Below, in pieces: positions 21,077-32,432 of a stretch of DNA of 64,000 nt (position 1 is its first letter; every line of letters begins with the position of its first letter). This stretch comes from Citrobacter sp. wls619 (GTDB lineage: Bacteria > Pseudomonadota > Gammaproteobacteria > Enterobacterales > Enterobacteriaceae): NCBI RefSeq assembly GCF_005281345.1, contig NZ_SZXJ01000101.1, positions 229,371-293,370 of the forward strand, in the 5' to 3' direction. The position numbers were made by a program, and so were the translations under genes. The notes beneath the pieces were generated by a model, which was given only the letters and a program-made list of their open reading frames with translations, did not search any database and had not been told where the DNA came from.

Positions 21077-21475
21077 CTACTGCACCATCTGCTCCAGTTT
21101 CTCGCGTAACTCCCCTTCCAGCGGCAGCGCTTTCTGCGTTTTCAAATCAATACAGACGAAAGTAATCAACGCATCAGCCACTACCTGTCCCTCTGGCTCC
21201 AGTGTGATGGTCTGATTCAATACGCCGCTTTTGCCATTTAACTGTTGGACCTGGCTGGTTATGGTCAACAGATCGCTCAGCACGGCAGGACGGCGGTAGT
21301 TGATATTGATGTTAACCACCACAAACGCGATGTGGTGTGCAGTCATCCATTGAAAACTGTCACTGTTTTCCAGACCATCCCAGCGGGCTTCTTCCAGAAA
21401 CTCCAGATAGCGGGCATTGTTTACGTGCTGATAGACATCAAGATGAAAACCACGAACTTTGATTTGTGTTTGCAT
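21077..21475 (-). CDS. fadM: Long-chain acyl-CoA thioesterase FadM (TesC)
   Basis: The 132-residue single-hotdog protein (YbaW) has the 4-hydroxybenzoyl-CoA thioesterase-type signature DVYQHVNNARYLEFLEEAR near the N-terminus, which includes the catalytic Asp. E. coli FadM prefers 3,5-tetradecadienoyl-CoA, a side product of oleate beta-oxidation, and is controlled by FadR. No obvious FadR site was identified by eye. The gene is convergent with queC. Confidence 0.95.
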   Translation of the reverse strand: MQTQIKVRGFHLDVYQHVNNARYLEFLEEARWDGLENSDSFQWMTAHHIAFVVVNININYRRPAVLSDLLTITSQVQQLNGKSGVLNQTITLEPEGQVVADALITFVCIDLKTQKALPLEGELREKLEQMVQ

Positions 21476-21581
21476 AGCGCAGGCGCCTTACGTTGTTTTT
21501 ATAGGAACAGACTTCAGGGTAAAGAGGTCATAACTGGTATGACCTCTACAGTCTGGCAAACTTTCAGCGCTCTGCAAGTTA

Positions 21582-22103
<522 letters not shown>

Positions 22104-23978
22104 TTATTGCTGCTGTTCCAGCGCGTCACCGACTTTAATTTTTGCCGCTTTACGCAGGTTGCTCATCAGTGCTTCGAAGACAATCTGCGCGTTGTTCTGA
22201 GTAATCCCCTGAACCATCGCTTTTTTCTGCGCTTCAGGCATAGAACCGGCTTTCACCTCGTCCAGCGCCAACAGTACAACGTTACCCTGCATATCGTTCG
22301 CAACACCGTAGCTCGGCTTGTCTTTCGCAGGCAGGCTCAGGCCAAAGGCCGCCTGACTCAACGGATCCTGCCCGGTACGGCTCAGCGTTTTTGCCTCGCC
22401 AAAGCGCAGACCCGCCGCTTTCAGCGCTTCATCGCCTTTACCGGCTTTCAGATCGGCCAGCAGTTTATCCGCATCCAGTTTCGCCTGCTGCTCAGCTTTA
22501 TTGTGCTTAACGAGCGCGGTAACCTGCTCTTTCACTTCCGCTAACGGCTTAACTGCCTCTGCTTTGTGTTCGCTAATACGCAGCACAAACGCACGATCGC
22601 CATCCACGGTGATGATGTCGGAGTTACTGCCCGGCGTACCGTTCTCGCCAATCAGACCACCATTGAAAATGATGTCAGCAACAGGTTTGAAATTCAGTTC
22701 TTCCGGCAAGCTGTCACGGCTAAACCAGCCCGTTTCAACCGCTTTCATTCCTGCAGCCTGCTCCGCACCCGCCAGAGATTCGTTATCATTGCTGGCAGCA
22801 TCGCTGACTTTCTGCTGCAACGCATAGTAGGCATCCAGCGCTTTTTCCTGCTTCACTTTCGCCGCAATGTCGTCACGCGCTTCGCTGAGCGGTTTAACCT
22901 GCGCAGGCTGTACGTCGTCAAGACGCGCCACGAGGAAGCCAACAGAAGACTTAATCACGCCTGACAGCTGGCCTTTTTCTTTCAGACCGGCATTTTTCAG
23001 CTCATCTGGGGTGGTGGAGTCTTCCAGCCAACCCATATCACCGCCGTTACGGGCGGAGATGATATCGGCAGATTTTTCTTTCGCCAGAGTCGCAAAATCA
23101 CCGCCTTTGTTCAGCGCATCAAGCACCGCTTTTGCTTCATCTTCCGTTTTGGTCTGGATGATGCTGTAGCGATTACGCTGCGGCTGAGTGAACTGATCCT
23201 GATGCTGGTCATAATAAGACTGAATATCAGCATCGCTGGCGGTTTCCTGCATTGCTGCAGCGTCCAGCTTGATATAGCTCACGCGGAACTGTTCCGGCGT
23301 CATAAAGCGATTTTTATTCTGCTCGTAGTAACTGGCCACTTCTTCGTCGGTAACCGACTGCTTCGCGGCAAGAGCATTAACATCAATCGTCGCTTCACGC
23401 ACGATACGTTGCTGTGCAACCAGTGCAGCCAGTTCGTCCGTTTCACCCTTCAGCATGAAGTCGGTCCCGGCCACGCCGTTGATCAACTGTTGCGTGGTGA
23501 GCTGGTTACGCAATGCCTGAGCATACTGATCTGCAGTCATTCCCATCTGATTCACAATCGCGTTATAGCGGTTGTTATCAAATTTGCCGTCAACCTGGAA
23601 AGCCGGTGTGGCGAAAATAGCCTGCTTAATCTGATCGTCGCTAATGTTGAGCTTAAGCTCACGGGAGTACTGATCCAGCAGCGCTTCGTCCACAAGACGA
23701 TTCAGCACCTGCTGACGCAGCGTTTTCATATAACCTTCGTTCGCCGCCAGCTCAGAATATTGATCGCCCAGCTGTTGCTGCATGCGGTTACGTTCGCTGT
23801 TGAACGCATTCTCGAACTGCCCGCGGCTGATCTCCTGGCCATTCACTTTAGCGGCGTAGTTATTGCCCCCGCCAATCAGGTAACCACTCACGCCGGTCAA
23901 AATGAACGACACGATAATGATACCGAAAATAATCTTGAGCACGAGACTGTTAGCAGCCGTGCGTAAGCTGTCCATCAT
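22104..23978 (-). CDS. ppiD: Periplasmic chaperone PpiD
   Basis: The 624-residue protein is anchored by one N-terminal membrane helix (about residues 13-33) with the rest in the periplasm. A SurA-like N-terminal chaperone region is followed by a parvulin domain (about 265-355) and a C-terminal region. It sits at the SecYEG exit site and helps newly exported proteins fold, working with YfgM. The parvulin domain of E. coli PpiD has little isomerase activity. The gene follows hupB on the same strand after a 268-base gap containing the hupB terminator. Confidence 0.97.
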   Translation of the reverse strand: MMDSLRTAANSLVLKIIFGIIIVSFILTGVSGYLIGGGNNYAAKVNGQEISRGQFENAFNSERNRMQQQLGDQYSELAANEGYMKTLRQQVLNRLVDEALLDQYSRELKLNISDDQIKQAIFATPAFQVDGKFDNNRYNAIVNQMGMTADQYAQALRNQLTTQQLINGVAGTDFMLKGETDELAALVAQQRIVREATIDVNALAAKQSVTDEEVASYYEQNKNRFMTPEQFRVSYIKLDAAAMQETASDADIQSYYDQHQDQFTQPQRNRYSIIQTKTEDEAKAVLDALNKGGDFATLAKEKSADIISARNGGDMGWLEDSTTPDELKNAGLKEKGQLSGVIKSSVGFLVARLDDVQPAQVKPLSEARDDIAAKVKQEKALDAYYALQQKVSDAASNDNESLAGAEQAAGMKAVETGWFSRDSLPEELNFKPVADIIFNGGLIGENGTPGSNSDIITVDGDRAFVLRISEHKAEAVKPLAEVKEQVTALVKHNKAEQQAKLDADKLLADLKAGKGDEALKAAGLRFGEAKTLSRTGQDPLSQAAFGLSLPAKDKPSYGVANDMQGNVVLLALDEVKAGSMPEAQKKAMVQGITQNNAQIVFEALMSNLRKAAKIKVGDALEQQQ

Positions 23979-24184
23979 GGTGTAACCACACTCCGCTGTA
24001 GATGACTATACGCGTTATCCTTCAGGCCGCCTCCGCGTTGGTTACAACAACGGCGGCAAGGATTTTGAGTATATATGCTTCACGCAGCATAGCGTTTCCT
24101 GAACGCTGCGCACAAAGGCCTATTGTGACAAGAAACAGGGGCAATTGTCAGCCCACAACGCATAGAAAGTACTGGAATCAGAAA

Positions 24185-24211
24185 TAAAAAAGGCACATCG
24201 GTTGATGCGCC
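24185..24211 (-). terminator. Terminator of hupB
   Basis: On the minus strand GGCGCATC, AACC loop, GATGTGCC (one G-U pair) is followed by six T residues, just downstream of hupB. Confidence 0.88.
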
Positions 24212-24246
24212 CTTGTACTTAGTCACATCCCCAAAGGGGAAATCAC

Positions 24247-24519
24247 TTAGTTTACCGCGTCTTTCAGTGCTTTACCTGCACGGAAGCCCGGTACTTTAGC
24301 CGCGGCGATGGTGATCTCTTTACCTGTTTGCGGGTTGCGACCAGTACGGGCAGCACGCTCTTTAACGGCAAAAGTACCAAAACCTACCAGTGCTACGTCA
24401 TCACCTTCTTTCAGGGATTCGGTAACAGAAGCAATAATTGCATCTAACGCACGTCCAGCCGCAGCTTTAGAGATATCAGCCCCTGCAGCAATTTTGTCGA
24501 TCAGTTGAGATTTATTCAC
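24247..24519 (-). CDS. hupB: Nucleoid protein HU, beta subunit
   Basis: The 90-residue protein is HU-beta, a small basic DNA-bending protein that pairs with HU-alpha. The arm signature [21 protein letters not shown] is intact. The start is GTG at 24519 (GTGAATAAA), as in E. coli. A longer in-frame ATG start would add 15 residues and is not supported. The gene sits between lon and ppiD on the same strand. Confidence 0.98.
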   Translation of the reverse strand: MNKSQLIDKIAAGADISKAAAGRALDAIIASVTESLKEGDDVALVGFGTFAVKERAARTGRNPQTGKEITIAAAKVPGFRAGKALKDAVN

Positions 24520-24659
24520 TCTTCTCTTCCTCTTTATAATATATATCGCACCAGAATCCTTCAAAGTGCGACCGCGCAGCAGTTATATCAGGCCTGCCAT
24601 GCCCTTACAACACCCGATAATGATGGCAAGCCCAATCCGTTATCTAAATTAGCTATACA

Positions 24660-24695
24660 AAAAAAGGCTGGCAAGCCCGAAATGGCCTGCCAGCC
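24660..24695. terminator. Terminator of lon, probably bidirectional
   Basis: An 8-bp stem (GGCTGGCA / TGCCAGCC) is flanked by an A-tract on the left and a T-run (GTTTTTATT) on the right, so it has terminator form on both strands. It lies just after the lon stop. Confidence 0.88.
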
Positions 24696-24727
24696 CTGTT
24701 TTTATTAATGCTCTTTGCGCGAGGTCA

Positions 24728-27082
24728 CTATTTTGCTGTCACAACCTGCATTCCAGAGGGTTCATTTTGCAACGCAAGAGTCAGAACTTCCTCAATACGT
24801 TTCACCGGGTGAATATTAAGATCGGCAATGACGTTGTCCGGAATCTCTTCCAGGTCACGTTTGTTTTCGTCTGGAATTAAGACCGTCTTAATGCCACCAC
24901 GGTGTGCCGCCAGCAGTTTTTCTTTCAAACCACCGATAGGCAGAACCTGACCACGCAGGGTGATCTCGCCGGTCATTGCCACATCGGCACGAACTGGGTT
25001 ACCGGTCAGACATGAGACCAGCGCAGTGCACATGGCAATACCCGCACTAGGGCCATCTTTTGGCGTCGCGCCTTCAGGTACGTGAACGTGGATGTCGCGT
25101 TTTTCGTAAAAGTCCGGGTTAATACCCAGTTTTTCCGCACGCGCACGCACCACGGTCAGCGCTGCCTGAATGGATTCCTGCATCACTTCGCCGAGCGATC
25201 CGGTGTAAGTCAGCTTACCTTTGCCCGGTACACAGGCGGTTTCAATGGTCAGCAGATCGCCGCCCACTTCCGTCCATGCCAGCCCCGTAACCTGACCGAC
25301 GCGGTTTTCGTTATCCGCACGGCCATAGTCAAAGCGCTGCACACCCAGGTAGTCGTGCAGGTTATCGCCATTGATCTCGATGTGTTTCAGTGACTTATCG
25401 AGTAACAATTGCTTAACCGCTTTGCGGCACAGTTTGGAGATTTCACGCTCCAGACTACGCACGCCCGCTTCACGGGTGTAGTAACGAATGATGCCCACAA
25501 TGGCGCTATCATCAACCGTCAGCTCGCCTTTTTTCAGCGCATTACGCTCAATCTGTTTTGGCAACAGATGACGTTTAGCAATATTCAGCTTCTCGTCTTC
25601 GGTATAGCCAGACAGACGAATCACTTCCATACGATCCAGCAACGGTGCCGGAATGTTCATGGAGTTCGAGGTCGCAACGAACATCACGTCGCTGAGGTCG
25701 TAGTCCACTTCCAGGTAGTGATCGCTGAACGCCACGTTCTGCTCTGGATCCAATACCTCAAGCAGTGCTGATGCCGGATCGCCACGCATGTCAGAAGACA
25801 TTTTGTCGATCTCATCGAGCAGGAACAGCGGGTTTTTAACGCCCACTTTAGCCATTTTCTGGATCAGTTTGCCCGGCATCGAACCGATATAGGTCCGGCG
25901 GTGACCACGAATTTCAGCCTCATCACGCACGCCGCCAAGCGCCATACGGATGTATTTACGCCCTGTCGCCTTCGCGATGGACTGACCCAAAGAGGTTTTA
26001 CCCACCCCCGGCGGTCCAACCAGACACAGGATCGGTCCCTTGATTTTGTTTACACGGCTCTGGACCGCAAGATACTCAAGAATGCGGTCTTTCACGCGCT
26101 CCAGACCATAATGGTCGGTATCGAGGATTTCCTGCGCCTGACGCAGGTCTTTTTTGACCTTGCTACGCGCATTCCACGGAACCTGTACCATCCAGTCGAT
26201 GTAGCCACGCACGACCGTCGCTTCCGCCGACATCGGAGACATCATTTTCAGCTTCTGCAGCTCTGCTTCCGCTTTCTCTTTTGCCTCTTTCGGCATCTTC
26301 GCCGCGTCGATCTTACGTTTCAGCGCTTCGTTTTCATCCGGCGCATCGTCCATCTCGCCGAGCTCTTTCTGAATCGCTTTCATTTGCTCGTTCAGATAGT
26401 ACTCACGCTGGGATTTTTCCATCTGCTTTTTCACGCGGTTGCGAATGCGTTTCTCAACCTGCAGCAGATCGATTTCGGATTCCATCATTGCCATCAGATA
26501 TTCCAGACGTTCATTCACGTCGGACATCTCCAGCACGGACTGCTTATCCGCCAGCTTCAGCGGCATATGGGCAGCGATGGTGTCCGCCAGACGCGCGGGA
26601 TCGTCGATGCTGTTCAGCGACGTCAGCACTTCTGGTGGGATTTTTTTGTTTAGCTTGATATAGCCTTCGAACTGGCTGATAGCTGTACGTACCAGCACTT
26701 CCTGTTCGCGCTCATCAATAGCAGGCGAATCAAGGTACTCCGCTTTCGCAGAGAAATGCTCGCCGTTGTCTGACAACGCAGAAATACGCGCGCGCTGTAA
26801 CCCCTCGACCAGCACTTTTACGGTGCCGTCAGGCAGTTTCAGCATCTGCAAAATAGAGGCCACGGTCCCGACGGTGAAAAGATCGTTTACACCCGGCTCA
26901 TCCGTTGACGCTTCTTTCTGTGCGACCAGCATGATTTTTTTATCATGGTCCATAGCCGCTTCAAGACAACGGATAGATTTTTCCCGCCCTACAAATAAGG
27001 GTATGACCATGTGCGGATAAACCACCACATCGCGCAATGGCAATACGGGGATTTCAATGCGTTCAGAACGCTCAGGATTCAT
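24728..27082 (-). CDS. lon: ATP-dependent protease Lon
   Basis: The 784-residue protein has the same length as E. coli Lon: an N-terminal substrate-recognition domain (about 1-310), an AAA+ domain with Walker [10 protein letters not shown] and Walker [10 protein letters not shown], and a serine-lysine protease domain with Ser679 in the DGPSAGIAM motif and Lys722. It degrades misfolded proteins and regulators such as SulA and RcsA. A sigma-32-type promoter lies about 80 bases upstream. It follows clpX on the same strand but has its own promoter and a terminator separates them. Confidence 0.99.
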   Translation of the reverse strand: MNPERSERIEIPVLPLRDVVVYPHMVIPLFVGREKSIRCLEAAMDHDKKIMLVAQKEASTDEPGVNDLFTVGTVASILQMLKLPDGTVKVLVEGLQRARISALSDNGEHFSAKAEYLDSPAIDEREQEVLVRTAISQFEGYIKLNKKIPPEVLTSLNSIDDPARLADTIAAHMPLKLADKQSVLEMSDVNERLEYLMAMMESEIDLLQVEKRIRNRVKKQMEKSQREYYLNEQMKAIQKELGEMDDAPDENEALKRKIDAAKMPKEAKEKAEAELQKLKMMSPMSAEATVVRGYIDWMVQVPWNARSKVKKDLRQAQEILDTDHYGLERVKDRILEYLAVQSRVNKIKGPILCLVGPPGVGKTSLGQSIAKATGRKYIRMALGGVRDEAEIRGHRRTYIGSMPGKLIQKMAKVGVKNPLFLLDEIDKMSSDMRGDPASALLEVLDPEQNVAFSDHYLEVDYDLSDVMFVATSNSMNIPAPLLDRMEVIRLSGYTEDEKLNIAKRHLLPKQIERNALKKGELTVDDSAIVGIIRYYTREAGVRSLEREISKLCRKAVKQLLLDKSLKHIEINGDNLHDYLGVQRFDYGRADNENRVGQVTGLAWTEVGGDLLTIETACVPGKGKLTYTGSLGEVMQESIQAALTVVRARAEKLGINPDFYEKRDIHVHVPEGATPKDGPSAGIAMCTALVSCLTGNPVRADVAMTGEITLRGQVLPIGGLKEKLLAAHRGGIKTVLIPDENKRDLEEIPDNVIADLNIHPVKRIEEVLTLALQNEPSGMQVVTAK

Positions 27083-27163
27083 AGAGCTCTCTCTTAGTTT
27101 AGTTTCCGCCAGGTAATCAGGTGGTACGACTGTGCTTCACACCACCTTTAACATGTATGTCAG

Positions 27164-27195
27164 TATATGGGGATGTTTCCCACACATTCAACGCC
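27164..27195 (-). promoter_or_regulatory. Heat-shock (sigma-32) promoter of lon
   Basis: On the minus strand GGCGTTGAA (27195-27187) and CCCCATATA (27172-27164) are separated by 14 bases. This fits the sigma-32 consensus (CTTGAA, 13-15 bases, CCCCAT) and matches the known E. coli lon promoter in form. Confidence 0.88.
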
Positions 27196-27211
27196 ATGTT
27201 TACGGAAAAAT

Positions 27212-27240
27212 AAAAGGGGAGATAAAATCCCCCCTTTTTG
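27212..27240 (-). terminator. Terminator of clpX
   Basis: AAAAGGGG and CCCCTTTTT arms form a hairpin between clpX and the lon promoter. On the minus strand the T-run follows the G/C stem (TCCCCTTTTA). Confidence 0.8.
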
Positions 27241-27266
27241 GTTAAACGACTGTATGAATTGATGAA

Positions 27267-28541
27267 TTATTCGCCAGATGCCTGCTGTGCTTCAGGCTTA
27301 CCGTAAATCAGCAACGGCTTGCTCTGACCGCCAATCACAGACTCGTCGATCACCACTTTTTCAACGTCTTCCATAGAAGGAAGATCGTACATGGTGTCAA
27401 GCAACGCGGCTTCGACGATAGAACGCAGACCACGCGCACCGGTTTTACGAATCATCGCTTTCCTGGCGATAGCATCCAGCGCTTCCTCGCGGAATTCCAG
27501 ATCCACACCTTCAAGATTGAACAGCGCCTGATACTGCTTAGTCAGGGCGTTTTTCGGCTCTTTCAGGATCTGGATCAGCGCTTCTTCGCTCAGTTCGCTC
27601 AGCGTTGCCACTACGGGCAGACGACCGATGAACTCAGGAATCAGACCAAATTTGATCAGATCTTCCGGTTCAACCTGCGACAACAGTTCACCTTCGCTGG
27701 CCTTATCGGACTGGGCTTTTACCGTCGCGCCAAAACCAATGCCGGAGCCGGTTTCAACGCGGTTAGCAATCACCTTATCCAGACCGGCGAATGCACCACC
27801 GCAGATAAACAGAATCTTGGAGGTATCAACCTGCAGGAATTCCTGCTGCGGATGTTTACGTCCACCCTGTGGCGGAACGGCGGCAACCGTACCTTCGATC
27901 AGTTTCAACAGCGCCTGCTGTACGCCTTCACCGGAAACGTCACGCGTAATAGACGGATTGTCTGATTTACGCGAAATCTTGTCGATCTCATCGATATAGA
28001 CAATACCGCGCTGCGCTTTCTGCACGTCGTAATCGCACTTCTGCAGCAGCTTCTGAATAATATTTTCAACATCTTCACCCACATAACCGGCTTCGGTCAG
28101 GGTGGTGGCATCGGCCATGGTGAACGGAACGTCCAGCAGACGCGCCAGCGTTTCAGCCAACAGCGTTTTACCAGAACCCGTCGGGCCAATCAGCAGGATG
28201 TTACTTTTGCCCAACTCGACGCCATTGCTGGTGTCGCCGTTGCGCAGACGTTTGTAATGGTTGTATACCGCGACCGCCAGCACTTTCTTCGCCTGTTCCT
28301 GACCAATAACGTAATCGTCCAGGTGGTTGCGAATTTCATGTGGCGTCGGCAGCGCACTGCGTTCACGGTGCGGTGCTACTTCCTTAATCTCTTCGCGAAT
28401 GATGTCGTTACATAAATCAACACATTCGTCGCAGATATACACGGATGGTCCGGCAATCAGCTTACGCACTTCATGCTGGCTTTTGCCGCAAAAAGAGCAG
28501 TACAACAATTTGCCCGAGCCATCTTTGCGTTTATCTGTCAT
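27267..28541 (-). CDS. clpX: ClpXP unfoldase subunit ClpX
   Basis: The 424-residue AAA+ unfoldase has an N-terminal zinc-binding domain (YCSFCGKS and [10 protein letters not shown]), Walker A GPTGSGKT near residue 120, Walker B VYIDEIDK, and the IGF loop (GIGFGATV) that docks on ClpP. It unfolds ssrA-tagged and other substrates and passes them to ClpP. It follows clpP on the same strand with a 126-base gap, as in E. coli, where the two are co-transcribed. Confidence 0.99.
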   Translation of the reverse strand: MTDKRKDGSGKLLYCSFCGKSQHEVRKLIAGPSVYICDECVDLCNDIIREEIKEVAPHRERSALPTPHEIRNHLDDYVIGQEQAKKVLAVAVYNHYKRLRNGDTSNGVELGKSNILLIGPTGSGKTLLAETLARLLDVPFTMADATTLTEAGYVGEDVENIIQKLLQKCDYDVQKAQRGIVYIDEIDKISRKSDNPSITRDVSGEGVQQALLKLIEGTVAAVPPQGGRKHPQQEFLQVDTSKILFICGGAFAGLDKVIANRVETGSGIGFGATVKAQSDKASEGELLSQVEPEDLIKFGLIPEFIGRLPVVATLSELSEEALIQILKEPKNALTKQYQALFNLEGVDLEFREEALDAIARKAMIRKTGARGLRSIVEAALLDTMYDLPSMEDVEKVVIDESVIGGQSKPLLIYGKPEAQQASGE

Positions 28542-28667
28542 GGGTCAAAACCTCTTCTTTGTTCTTTGTGCCGCACACGACGACGCAAATGCCATTCTCA
28601 GGCGCAAGACGCTAGTCAGCGTTGTGCCGCTCCAGGTAATTATAGCGGCACACCTGCGCCCTGGGCA

Positions 28668-29291
28668 TTAATTACGATGGGTCAAAATCGAGTCGACCAG
28701 GCCGTACTCTACCGCTTCAGAAGCGGAGAGGAAGCGATCGCGCTCGGTATCGCGTTCAATCTGTTCAAGAGATTGACCCGTATGATGCGCCATAAGTTCG
28801 TTCATGCGCCCTTTTACCTTCAGGATTTCACGGGCATGAATTTCAATATCCGTTGCCTGACCCTGGTAACCGCCCAGAGGCTGGTGGATCATGACGCGAG
28901 AGTTAGGCAGGCAAAAACGTTTACCTTTCGCCCCGGCCGTCAGCAGGAACGCACCCATTGAGGCCGCCTGGCCCATACAAATGGTGCTGACGTCCGGCTT
29001 AATAAACTGCATGGTGTCATAGATAGACATCCCGGCAGTGATCACTCCACCAGGGGAGTTGATGTACAGGTAGATATCTTTTTCCGGGTTTTCTGCTTCC
29101 AGGAACAGCATCTGCGCCACGATCAGGTTAGCCATATGGTCTTCGACCTGGCCGGTCAGAAAAATGACGCGTTCCTTAAGTAGACGAGAATAGATATCAA
29201 AAGAGCGCTCACCACGCGAGGTCTGTTCAATGACCATCGGCACCAGCGCCATATGGGGTGCAAAGTTATCTCGTTCGCCGCTGTATGACAT
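28668..29291 (-). CDS. clpP: ATP-dependent Clp protease proteolytic subunit ClpP
   Basis: The 207-residue precursor has a 14-residue propeptide cleaved before ALVPMV. The catalytic triad is Ser111 (GQAASMGAF), His136 (MIHQPLGG) and Asp185. It forms a double heptameric ring that works with ClpX or ClpA. The start at 29291 gives the known precursor length; a longer in-frame reading upstream covers the promoter region and is not supported. A sigma-32-like promoter is located about 90 bases upstream. Confidence 0.99.
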   Translation of the reverse strand: MSYSGERDNFAPHMALVPMVIEQTSRGERSFDIYSRLLKERVIFLTGQVEDHMANLIVAQMLFLEAENPEKDIYLYINSPGGVITAGMSIYDTMQFIKPDVSTICMGQAASMGAFLLTAGAKGKRFCLPNSRVMIHQPLGGYQGQATDIEIHAREILKVKGRMNELMAHHTGQSLEQIERDTERDRFLSASEAVEYGLVDSILTHRN

Positions 29292-29371
29292 TTCCGTCTC
29301 CTGGATAAAATTTGAAAAAACCTGCTGTGCTGATTGTAACCTTATGGACGGATTATCAGCTAGTCCCTCTG

Positions 29372-29400
29372 TAATGGGTACGACATCGCCATAATTCAAG
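29372..29400 (-). promoter_or_regulatory. Heat-shock-type promoter of clpP
   Basis: On the minus strand CTTGAA (29400-29395), a 15-base spacer, then ACCCATTA (29379-29372) resembles a sigma-32 promoter. The -10 element lacks one C of CCCCAT, so the match is moderate. Confidence 0.65.
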
Positions 29401-29472
29401 CATAACAATCTTTTGTTGTAACGCTAACACTGAAACGCTGTTTTCGCACCCTTCCCATGCAAAATGCGTGAC

Positions 29473-29507
29473 AAAAAAAAACCCGCCACCAGAAGGTGAC
29501 GGGTTTA
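29473..29507 (-). terminator. Terminator of tig
   Basis: A 12-bp stem (AAACCCGCCACC / GGTGACGGGTTT, one mismatch) is preceded by eight A residues on the plus strand, giving a T-run downstream of tig. Confidence 0.9.
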
Positions 29508-29538
29508 TGTGCGAATTTCGTGCTATAAAAGCGACGAA

Positions 29539-31182
<1,644 letters not shown>

Positions 31183-31500
31183 TTAGGCGATGCTTCCCGC
31201 TCCACGACACGGGGGGGATGCAAAAATGGTGTCCTGCAGCGCTTCCCACTCCTTAATGGTGTAGGTATGCAGGGCCAGAGCATGTACGGTTGTGGAAAGC
31301 TCCGCCGTTAACGTGCTGTAAATCATCCGATGACGATTAAGAAAACGTTCACCTGTAAAGCGATCGCTGACCAGCACAACCTTAAAGTGGCTTTCAGAAC
31401 CAGCCGGGACATTGTGACGATAGCTTTCATCCACAACTTCGAGGAACACGGGTTGGAACGCTGCCCTTAATTTTTCTTCTATTTGCTCACGAATCATCAT
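31183..31500 (-). CDS. bolA: Morphogene and stress protein BolA
   Basis: The 105-residue protein is nearly identical to E. coli BolA, with the KH-like fold and the conserved [12 protein letters not shown] and HALALHTYT segments. It affects cell shape, biofilm formation and iron-sulfur trafficking with monothiol glutaredoxins. Two adjacent ATGs (31500 and 31497) are possible starts; an in-frame ATG at 31533 would add eleven residues without support. A gearbox promoter lies about 50 bases upstream, matching stationary-phase control. Confidence 0.96.
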   Translation of the reverse strand: MMIREQIEEKLRAAFQPVFLEVVDESYRHNVPAGSESHFKVVLVSDRFTGERFLNRHRMIYSTLTAELSTTVHALALHTYTIKEWEALQDTIFASPPCRGAGSIA

Positions 31501-31546
31501 GAAATTTTTCCTCCGACAACGCTGAGATGTCACCCATCCCTTTAAA

Positions 31547-31555
31547 TACTAGCCG
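31547..31555 (-). promoter_or_regulatory. Gearbox-type promoter of bolA
   Basis: CGGCTAGTA on the minus strand is exactly the -10 gearbox motif of E. coli bolA P1, used by sigma-S for inverse growth-rate control. It is 47 bases upstream of the start codon. Confidence 0.8.
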
Positions 31556-31806
31556 CTTTTACCGTTTCCATTACACCTTAGCAACAAAAAATTAGCGCTT
31601 GTCTGATTTTCTCACCCAAACGAATGAAGTTTACTGATTCTTGTGTTCGCGTTATTGCAAAAAGGCCATTTTGGGTCTCTACAACATCATCAAACGGACA
31701 ACATGATGAATTTACATGCGTTACCCACTTCCCCTCATCGTTGGCGATGTTATGATGGCGGGAATTTTCGCTAACCATACAATTTAGATTCGCTGAGAGC
31801 CCTGGC
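31556..31806. other. Divergent bolA-yajG region
   Basis: This gap between divergent genes holds upstream sequences for bolA and the yajG leader. No open frame is supported. A purine-poor AGAGCC stretch precedes the yajG ATG. I cannot assign a firm yajG promoter by eye. Confidence 0.4.
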
Positions 31807-32385
31807 ATGTTTAAAAAAATCCTCTTTCCTTTAGTGGCGCTGTTTATGTTGGCTGGCTGCGCAACGCCGCCCACTACCATCAACGTATCGCCGAAAATTA
31901 CCCTGCCACAGCAGGATCCGAGTCTGATGGGGGTAACTGTCAGTATCAATGGCGCCGACCAGCGTCAGGATCAGGCGCTGGCAAAAGTCACCCGCGACAA
32001 TCAACTGGTTACGCTGACTGCGTCTCGCGATCTGCGCTTCCTGCTGCAAGAAGTGCTGGAAAAACAGATGACTGCACGCGGTTATATGGTGGGTCCAAAC
32101 GGTGCAGTTAACCTGCAAATCATCGTAAGCCAGCTGTACGCTGATGTGTCGCAAGGTAGCGTGCGCTATAACATCGCCACCAAAGCAGACATCGCCATTA
32201 TTGCAACGGCTGCCAACGGCAACAAGATGACCAAAAACTACCGTGCAAGCTACTCTGTTGAAGGCGCATTCCAGGCCTCTAACAAAAATATTGCTGATGC
32301 CGTTAACAGCGTCTTGACCGACACCATCGCTGATATGTCCCAGGACACCAGCGTTCACGATTTCATCAAGCAGAACGCTCGCTAA
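31807..32385 (+). CDS. yajG: YajG, outer-membrane lipoprotein
   Basis: The 192-residue protein has a lipoprotein signal peptide with lipobox LAGC and Cys18 as the lipidation site; the following residues (ATPP) favour outer-membrane sorting. The YajG-type domain fills the mature part. Its role is not well defined. It is upstream of ampG on the same strand, and a terminator-like hairpin separates the two. Confidence 0.95.
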   Translation: MFKKILFPLVALFMLAGCATPPTTINVSPKITLPQQDPSLMGVTVSINGADQRQDQALAKVTRDNQLVTLTASRDLRFLLQEVLEKQMTARGYMVGPNGAVNLQIIVSQLYADVSQGSVRYNIATKADIAIIATAANGNKMTKNYRASYSVEGAFQASNKNIADAVNSVLTDTIADMSQDTSVHDFIKQNAR

Positions 32386-32396
32386 TTTAAGCCCCC

Positions 32397-32424
32397 TGAC
32401 CCGGCATTTCGCCGGGTCAGCTTT
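32397..32424 (+). terminator. Hairpin between yajG and ampG
   Basis: A perfect 9-bp stem (TGACCCGGC, ATTTC loop, GCCGGGTCA) is followed by GCTTTTA. The short T-run suggests partial termination. It ends only 13 bases before the ampG ATG. Confidence 0.75.
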
Positions 32425-32432
32425 TAATGCCC

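Noticed and set aside
23202-23966. A 254-codon open frame antisense to ppiD
   Set aside because: It lies wholly within ppiD and encodes nothing recognisable.
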